Made by a program: the position numbers and the translations under genes | Assembly (NCBI GenBank): GCA_902803635.1 | Contig: CADCQU010000045.1 | Span: 1-9,994 of the forward strand | Reading direction: 5' to 3' | Origin: an uncultured Lachnospiraceae bacterium | GTDB taxonomy: Bacteria > Bacillota > Clostridia > Lachnospirales > Lachnospiraceae | Length of the DNA: 9,994 nt | Notes under the pieces: model-generated | What the model saw: the letters and a program-made list of their open reading frames with translations, nothing else | Told to the model about the DNA's origin: nothing | Databases searched by the model: none | In this document: positions 5,576-9,994 of the stretch, in pieces | How positions within the stretch are numbered: position 1 is the first letter of the stretch | Layout: the number at the start of each line of letters is the position of its first letter

Positions 5576-6750
5576 ACCTTTCCTTCTTCAACATACCGCT
5601 TTCGCAGTTGTCCACAGGCTCCGTCGATGTCGCGGCCCATTTCCCTTCTTATAGTAACATGAATCCCGTATTTTTCAAGTTTTTTCTGAAATGCTTGCAC
5701 ACGGTTCTTGTCCGGCTGGGCAAATTTCCGCTCCCGAACGGGATTTACGGGGATTAAATTGACGAGACACTGAAATTTTTTGGCAATTTTCACAAGTTCT
5801 TCCGCGCAAACGTCCGAATCATTTACACCGGCGATGAGGCTGTACTCGAAGGTGAGCCGCCGTCCGGTCGCCTGGTAGTAGTCCCTGAGGGCCGCGAGGA
5901 CCTCCGAGAGCGGGTAGCGGTTTGCAATCGGCATGATCGTCCTTCGCATCGCATCGTTCGGGGCGTGGAGCGAGAGGGCCAGGTTGATTGACAAATGCTC
6001 CGCCGCAAGGTCCCGGATTTTGTCGGCCAGGCCGCAGGTGGAGATGGTGACGTTCCGCTCGCTAATGTTGTGCCCGTCCGCGTCGGTGAGCATCCGCAGA
6101 AAGCGCACCAGGTTGTCGTAGTTGTCGAGGGGCTCGCCGGTCCCCATGACGACGACGTTGGAAATGCGCTCGCCGGCGTCCCTCTCAATGGCGTAAATCT
6201 GGGAAAGCATTTCGCCCGCCGAAAGGTTCCGCGTCCGCCCGCCGATCGTGGAGGCGCAGAATTTGCAGCCCATCGCGCAGCCCACCTGCGAGGAGATACA
6301 GACGCTATGCCCATGGTGGTAGACCATATACACGCTCTCCACAAGGCTCCCGTCCGCCATCTCGAAGAGGTACTTTCGCGTCGCGTCGAGCTTCGACTCC
6401 TGCCTGTCACGGATTCGGCAAATGGCCGGCGGCGGGAGTTTTTCCCGCAGGGCTTTCGGAAGGTCCGTCATTTCCTCCAGGGCAAATGCGTCCTTCCTGT
6501 GGAGCCAGGCGTAAACCTGCCCCGCGCGGAAGCGCTTCTCGCCCATGTCGGCAAGCAGCGAAGAAAGCTCCGGAAGCGTCAAATCCGAGAGGGAAAAAAT
6601 GTCACATTTTTTCCCTCCCCTGTCATCCTGAGCGAAGCGAAGGATCCCGTCGCTTCTGTCATCCTGAGCGAAACGAAGAACCCCGTCGCTTCTGTCATCC
6701 TGAGCGGAGCGAAGGATCCCGTCCGGCCTCTCCAACGTCTCCCCCGGCAT
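5572..6750 (-). CDS. rlmN: Dual-specificity 23S rRNA/tRNA methyltransferase RlmN, with an odd N-terminus
   Basis: A radical-SAM enzyme that methylates C2 of A2503 in 23S rRNA and of A37 in some tRNAs. As annotated it has 392 residues. The cluster motif CxxxCxxC is C158, C162 and C165. GTGEPLDN (203-210) is the SAM-binding GEP region. The two catalytic cysteines of the family correspond to C151 and C379 (in ACGQL). The start at 6750 was chosen because TGATG couples it to the rsmB stop and GGAGG lies just upstream. The odd part is residues 9-44, which are three 12-residue copies of a translated interspersed repeat (xDGxLRxAQDDR). Homology to RlmN begins only near D50-I-F-S-L. A second well-placed start, AGGGGAGGG then AAAAA then ATG (6607-6605), lies exactly there but is one base out of frame and meets TGA at once. 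The gene is either extended by the repeat or frameshifted at the start. Confidence 0.9.
   Translation of the reverse strand: MPGETLERPDGILRSAQDDRSDGVLRFAQDDRSDGILRFAQDDRGGKKCDIFSLSDLTLPELSSLLADMGEKRFRAGQVYAWLHRKDAFALEEMTDLPKALREKLPPPAICRIRDRQESKLDATRKYLFEMADGSLVESVYMVYHHGHSVCISSQVGCAMGCKFCASTIGGRTRNLSAGEMLSQIYAIERDAGERISNVVVMGTGEPLDNYDNLVRFLRMLTDADGHNISERNVTISTCGLADKIRDLAAEHLSINLALSLHAPNDAMRRTIMPIANRYPLSEVLAALRDYYQATGRRLTFEYSLIAGVNDSDVCAEELVKIAKKFQCLVNLIPVNPVRERKFAQPDKNRVQAFQKKLEKYGIHVTIRREMGRDIDGACGQLRKRYVEEGKV
6589..6617. repeat. Perfect 13-bp hairpin at the rlmN repeat/enzyme junction
   Basis: GAGGGAAAAAATG (6589-6601) and its exact complement (6605-6617) enclose a 3-base loop, TCA on the plus strand. 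On the mRNA strand the left arm holds part of a Shine-Dalgarno and an ATG, and the loop is the TGA stop. It marks the boundary between the 36-bp repeats and the conserved rlmN sequence. Confidence 0.9.
6621..6728. repeat. Three tandem 36-bp interspersed-repeat units
   Basis: The units start at 6621, 6657 and 6693, each beginning TGTCATCCTGAGCG and continuing to CCCGTCGCTTC or a close variant. The period is 36, so the reading frame of the overlying rlmN start is kept, with 12 residues added per unit. The core belongs to the same family as the copies at 134-163, 9171 and 9941, which lie outside genes. Confidence 0.92.
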
Positions 6751-8096
6751 CACTTCTCCCTCCGGAACCTTGCAATGAAGAACCCGTCCGTGGGATGGAT
6801 ACCCGGCAGAAGCTGCAAAGTCCCCTCCTTCGTCGCAAGGCTCTTCAGCTCCGCCGGAAGATACGGGTCGAGGTCCTCCAGCTGGAAGGAATAGTTCTTT
6901 AAGAACCAATCCACGTTCAACTGGTTTTCAGGCGCACTCACGGTGCACGTGCTGTAGACCAGAACGCCGCCCGGCTTCACATAGGAAGCCGCGTTGTGTA
7001 GGATCTTGCGCTGGAGCTCTGCCAGCTCCCGCACCCGTATCTGGGTCACGCGGTATTTGATGTCGGGCTTCCGCCCGATCACCCCAAGCCCCGAGCAGGG
7101 AAGATCGCAGATGACAAGATCCGCCCTCCCCTCCGACTCCGGATCATAGACAAGAGCATCCATCACCCGGGGGCGGACATTTGTCAAATTCGCGCGGGCG
7201 ACATTTTCCTCGATAAGGGCGACCTTCTGCGCGGAAATGTCCCGCGCCTCGACAAGGCCGCTGCCTTTCAGCTTGTCCGCAACGTGGAGGCTCTTGCCGC
7301 CGGGGGCCGCGCAGAGGTCGAAGACCACGCTCCCCTCCGCCGGATCCGCCACCTCGGCGACCAGCATCGAGCCGAGGTCCTGCGGGAAGATCCAGCCCTT
7401 CCGGAACGCTTCGAGCGAGGGCAGGAAGCTGTAATCCGCCACGTTGAAGGCATACGGAAGGCAGCCGGCGGGCTTGACGTAAGCCCCCTGGGCGCGCAGG
7501 CTCTCCAGAATCTCCGCCCGCGTGATGCCGTCGGTCTTCAGACGGATCGTCGTCGGGCGAGGCTCCATGAGGGCCGCCAGCATTTTCTCGGTGACAAATT
7601 CGCCGTAGGCATCCACCCACTCCTCGACGATCCAGCGCGGGGTCGAGTAGGCGACCGTGAGAAAGCCGATCAAGTCCTTCTCGCGATCCGGATACGGGAC
7701 CACCCCCGGATGGCGGGAGACGTTTCGTAGGACGCCGTTCACGAAGCCCTTCAAATTGTAGAAGCCGCGGCTCTGGGCGAGCTTGACCGCCTCGTTGACG
7801 GCGGACGCGTCCGGCACCGAGCGCATGAAACGGATCTGGTAGACCGCGCTGCGGAGGATGTTCGCGATGACGGGCTTCATCTTCGCCACCGGCACCTGGG
7901 AGTAGCCGTCGATGATGTAGTCCAGCTCGATGAGCCGCTCCACCGTGCCCTCCACAACCCGGGTGATAAAGGCCCGGTCGCGCTTGGTCAGATACTGGTA
8001 CTTCTCCAAAGCCCCATGGATGGCATTCTGGCTATAGACGCCATCCCGCAAGATGGCCAGGAGAATGTCTAAAATAATCTCTCGAATATTTGTCAT
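6750..8096 (-). CDS. rsmB: 16S rRNA (cytosine-967-C5)-methyltransferase RsmB
   Basis: A 448-residue RsmB (Sun/Fmu) protein, close to the usual length. The N-terminal NusB-like RNA-binding domain covers about residues 4-130. The SAM-dependent methyltransferase domain follows, with DLCAAPGGKS (260-269) as SAM-binding motif I, ARDIS (284-288), DLPCSG (331-336) with C334, and YSTCT (381-385) with the likely nucleophile C384. It makes m5C967 (E. coli numbering) in 16S rRNA during assembly. AAGGGG lies upstream of the ATG at 8096 with a gap of about 9 bases. Its stop overlaps the rlmN start as TGATG. In many Clostridia a small zinc-peptidase gene sits between fmt and rsmB. Here that space is only 103 bases. 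Confidence 0.97.
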   Translation of the reverse strand: MTNIREIILDILLAILRDGVYSQNAIHGALEKYQYLTKRDRAFITRVVEGTVERLIELDYIIDGYSQVPVAKMKPVIANILRSAVYQIRFMRSVPDASAVNEAVKLAQSRGFYNLKGFVNGVLRNVSRHPGVVPYPDREKDLIGFLTVAYSTPRWIVEEWVDAYGEFVTEKMLAALMEPRPTTIRLKTDGITRAEILESLRAQGAYVKPAGCLPYAFNVADYSFLPSLEAFRKGWIFPQDLGSMLVAEVADPAEGSVVFDLCAAPGGKSLHVADKLKGSGLVEARDISAQKVALIEENVARANLTNVRPRVMDALVYDPESEGRADLVICDLPCSGLGVIGRKPDIKYRVTQIRVRELAELQRKILHNAASYVKPGGVLVYSTCTVSAPENQLNVDWFLKNYSFQLEDLDPYLPAELKSLATKEGTLQLLPGIHPTDGFFIARFRREK

Positions 8097-8120
8097 GGTG
8101 AATTCCCCTTTTGCGAGGAA

Positions 8121-8141
8121 AATAGCTGTTAGCTATTAGCT
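8121..8141. repeat. Short AT-rich inverted repeat before rsmB
   Basis: AATAGCT (8121-8127) pairs with AGCTATT (8131-8137). An overlapping pair AGCTA-T-TAGCT occupies 8131-8141, so two alternative small hairpins compete. They lie in the 103-base fmt-rsmB gap, 25 to 45 bases before the rsmB start. No convincing promoter is seen there. Confidence 0.6.
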
Positions 8142-8199
8142 TTTGACTTTGTAACTAAACAAAACTCCCGTCGAAAATGGATGCATTTACGCCAGAAGG

Positions 8200-9141
8200 T
8201 CACCCAATGTCAAACGCATCCCTTCCGATTTTATGCCCCCGCAGGAACTCGGCTGTGGACATCCGGCGTTTGCCTTCCATCTGGATTTCCTTAAGAATAA
8301 GGCAGCCGTCGCCGGTCCCGACGGTCAAAAGGCCCTCCGGGTGAGGCAGGATTTCTCCTGGAAGCAGGGACACGATGGGTGCTTCTTCGGAAACCTCCGC
8401 CTGCCAGATACGCAGGTTCTTCCCCGCAAGGCTCGTGTAGGCCCCCGGCCAGGGAGAGAACGCGCGGATTTTCCGCTCGATCACCGCCGCACTCTCCATC
8501 CAATTGATATGGCCGTCCTCTTTCTTTAACATCGCGGCGTAGGCCGTCGTGCTCTCCTTCGGCTGCGGGACGGGGACAAGCTCCCCGGCAAATACCTTCG
8601 GCAAACTTTCCACCAAAAGCTCCGCCCCAAGGGCCGCCAGCTTGTCAAATAAGCTCCCGCCGGTCTCGTCCTTCGCTATCGGAATCACCTTCTGCGCAAG
8701 GATCGCCCCCGTATCGAGGCCCTCGTCCATTTGCATGATGGTCACGCCCGTCTCCGTCATGCCGTCAAGGATCGCGTGCTGGATCGGGGCCGCGCCGCGG
8801 TAGGCGGGAAGCAGGGATGCATGGACATTGAGGCAGCCGAACCTCGGAATTTCCAAAAGCTCCTTCGGGAGGATCTGCCCGAAGGCCGCCACAAGGATGA
8901 TGTCAGGGGCAAGCTCGCGGATTTTCGCGACCTCCTCCGGCCGCCGTACCCGCTCGGGGGTGAGGACCGGAATGCCGCGCATGACGGCCAGCTCCTTCAC
9001 CGGGCAGGGGACGGGCTCCTTCTTCCGGCCCTTCGGGCGGTCCGGCTGCGTGACGGCCGCGGCCACCTCATAGCCCGCGTCCAGCACCGCCGCAAGAATC
9101 CCCGCCGCAAAATCCGGCGTTCCCATAAAAACAATTTTCAT
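8200..9141 (-). CDS. fmt: Methionyl-tRNA formyltransferase
   Basis: A 313-residue protein, the standard length. The N-terminal formyl-transferase domain (about 1-200) has MKIVFMGTPDF at its start, the catalytic triad N105, H107 and D143 (in LDTG), and the signature SLLPAYRGAAPI (109-120). The C-terminal OB-like tRNA-binding domain (about 206-305) ends before GRDAFDIG. It transfers a formyl group from 10-formyl-tetrahydrofolate to initiator Met-tRNA in the cytoplasm. The start at 9141 has GGAGGTGG upstream and matches the family N-terminus exactly. The frame stays open further upstream to 9291, but that part is translated repeat. It lies downstream of def, separated by a 194-base gap filled with repeats. 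Confidence 0.98.
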   Translation of the reverse strand: MKIVFMGTPDFAAGILAAVLDAGYEVAAAVTQPDRPKGRKKEPVPCPVKELAVMRGIPVLTPERVRRPEEVAKIRELAPDIILVAAFGQILPKELLEIPRFGCLNVHASLLPAYRGAAPIQHAILDGMTETGVTIMQMDEGLDTGAILAQKVIPIAKDETGGSLFDKLAALGAELLVESLPKVFAGELVPVPQPKESTTAYAAMLKKEDGHINWMESAAVIERKIRAFSPWPGAYTSLAGKNLRIWQAEVSEEAPIVSLLPGEILPHPEGLLTVGTGDGCLILKEIQMEGKRRMSTAEFLRGHKIGRDAFDIG

Positions 9142-9170
9142 CGAAACCACCTCCAGTCCCCGATTCCCCC

Positions 9171-9233
9171 TGTCATTCTGAGCGAAGCGACACCTCAGCG
9201 TACCGAAAACAGTCCGGTGGACTGTTTTCGGTA
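9171..9233 (+). repeat. Interspersed repeat with perfect 15-bp hairpin (copy A)
   Basis: It opens with TGTCATTCTGAGCGAAGCGA (9171-9190) and continues into a perfect 15-bp stem, 9201-9215 with 9219-9233, around the loop GGT. The first 54 bases match 9941-9994 at 48 positions. It lies between def and fmt, about 30 bases before the fmt start. On neither strand is the stem followed by a clear T-run, so it is not an obvious terminator. Confidence 0.9.
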
Positions 9234-9269
9234 AGAATCCCCTCTCAGTCAGTGCCTTCAGTGCTGACA

Positions 9270-9288
9270 GCTCCCCCAGAGGGGGAGC
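9270..9288. repeat. GC-rich hairpin of a second repeat family
   Basis: GCTCCCCC (9270-9277) and GGGGGAGC (9281-9288) form a perfect 8-bp stem around AGA, in the context CTGACAGCTCCCCCAGAGGG. Such elements are frequent between genes in gut Firmicutes (general knowledge, not searched). Together with the neighbouring copy A it fills most of the def-fmt gap. No T-run follows. Confidence 0.75.
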
Positions 9289-9335
9289 CAAGTGCGACGG
9301 ATACAGCGCTTACGGCAAGGAAAACCGATTTCCCG

Positions 9336-9827
9336 TCACCGATTCTCCGCATTCGCCCTGTCTTCCTCCACCTGCACGTCGTGGATTTCGCCCTCGACGA
9401 GCTCCATGTACATTTTCCCTTCCAGATGGTCAATTTCATGGCAAAAATCGCGGGCCAGAAGATCCTCGGCCTCGTAGCGCACCGGCTGCATGTCGCGGTC
9501 AAAGCCCTCGACGACTACGCGCTTCGGGCGCGTCACCTTCCCGTACTTGCCGGGGTAGGAAAGGCAGCCCTCGTCGTCTGTCTGCGAGCCCTCGCTCTCG
9601 ACGATGCGCGGGTTGATGAGCACCCTCGGGTCGTCGCCCGCATCCACGACGATAATCCGCCGAAGGACGCCCACCTGCGGCGCCGCCAGGCCCACCCCGC
9701 CGGCATCGTACATCGTGTCAAACATATCGTCGATGAGCTCCTGGAGCCTCGGGGTCATCGCCTTCACCTCTTTGCACTTCTTGGTGAGGACCGAGTCCCC
9801 AACAACCCTAACCTTGCGAATCGCCAT
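9336..9827 (-). CDS. def: Peptide deformylase
   Basis: A 163-residue enzyme of usual size. All three family motifs are intact: GVGLAAPQ (44-51), EGCLS (86-90) with the metal ligand C88, and HEIDH (130-134) with metal ligands H130 and H134 and the catalytic E131. It removes the formyl group from nascent N-termini at the ribosome, undoing the Fmt mark, and uses Fe or another divalent metal. The start at 9827 has AGGAAGGAA just upstream and fits the family N-terminus MAIRKV. An in-frame upstream extension to 9926 has no such support. The C-terminus after about residue 150 is polar and acidic (VEEDRANAENR). It is the first gene of the visible operon. priA, often just upstream, is not in the window. 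Confidence 0.98.
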   Translation of the reverse strand: MAIRKVRVVGDSVLTKKCKEVKAMTPRLQELIDDMFDTMYDAGGVGLAAPQVGVLRRIIVVDAGDDPRVLINPRIVESEGSQTDDEGCLSYPGKYGKVTRPKRVVVEGFDRDMQPVRYEAEDLLARDFCHEIDHLEGKMYMELVEGEIHDVQVEEDRANAENR

Positions 9828-9940
9828 GATAATTCCTTCCTTTCTCTTTTGGCAAATGAGCCTTAACGTCGTCTTTTTCGCAATTGTTTCCAACTGTATG
9901 GCTGAAAGCATAAAAATGGACATCATCCATACGAAAGGCT

Positions 9941-9994
9941 TGTCATTCTGAGCGAAGCGACGCCTCAGTGTGCAGGAAACAGTCCAGTGGACTG
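9941..9994 (+). repeat. Interspersed repeat (copy B), cut by the window end
   Basis: It begins TGTCATTCTGAGCGAAGCGA and matches copy A (9171-9224) at 48 of 54 positions. The left arm and the loop of the hairpin are present, and the right arm continues beyond the window. It lies upstream of def. Between it and the def start (9828-9940) I see no convincing promoter and no gene. Confidence 0.85.

Noticed and set aside
6751..6909. Extended start of rlmN at 6909
   Set aside because: The extension lies inside the 3' end of rsmB in another frame. The TGATG start at 6750 has a ribosome binding site.
8097..8199. A promoter for rsmB (TTGTTT and TAATAG on the minus strand)
   Set aside because: Both boxes match the consensus poorly, and the short gap fits read-through from fmt.
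9142..9291. Extended start of fmt at 9291
   Set aside because: The extra residues come from the intergenic repeats. MKIVFMGT at 9141 is the family N-terminus and has GGAGGTGG upstream.
9828..9926. Extended start of def at 9926
   Set aside because: It has no ribosome binding site and no similarity to deformylase. MAIRKV at 9827 has both.

Overview
The window looks like chromosome of a GC-rich Firmicute of the class Clostridia, most likely a gut Oscillospiraceae, Lachnospiraceae or relative; this is an inference. It rests on the gene order, on clean Shine-Dalgarno sites (AGGAGG-like) and on several intergenic repeat families typical of such genomes. No phage, transposase or cas gene is visible.

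Layout. Positions 1-360 hold no gene: a 23-bp direct repeat, an inverted interspersed repeat and a near-consensus promoter for the only plus-strand gene, a divergent PAP2-like membrane protein (361-957). A strong bidirectional terminator (1021-1071) separates it from a convergent minus-strand block. Read in transcription order, that block is def (9827-9336), fmt (9141-8200), rsmB (8096-6750), rlmN (6750-5572), prpC (5575-4832), prkC (4838-2421), rsgA (2157-1270) and an unrecognised 31-residue membrane peptide (1225-1130). rsmB, rlmN, prpC and prkC are tightly coupled by 1-, 4- and 7-base overlaps.

How the genes work together. Def and Fmt handle the formyl group at the two ends of initiator-protein synthesis. 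RsmB and RlmN methylate 16S and 23S rRNA (RlmN also tRNA). RsgA matures the 30S subunit. PrpC and PrkC are the phosphatase and kinase pair that reads cell-wall fragments through PASTA domains. This is the classic Firmicutes translation and envelope-signalling cluster. rpe and thiN, often found after rsgA in Bacillus-type clusters, are not present.

Main points for a second look. (1) rlmN: the first 48 codons are mostly three in-frame 36-bp copies of a repeat. Just downstream lies a well-placed Shine-Dalgarno and ATG that would give a canonical RlmN N-terminus but for one extra base, at the loop of a 13-bp perfect hairpin. (2) The octamer GGCAAATG occurs 11 times on both strands and in several codon frames, far above a simple composition expectation. 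(3) A 31-residue membrane peptide follows rsgA. (4) The 263-base prkC-rsgA gap is packed with five hairpins. (5) Two 54-base repeats carrying a hairpin lie around def.
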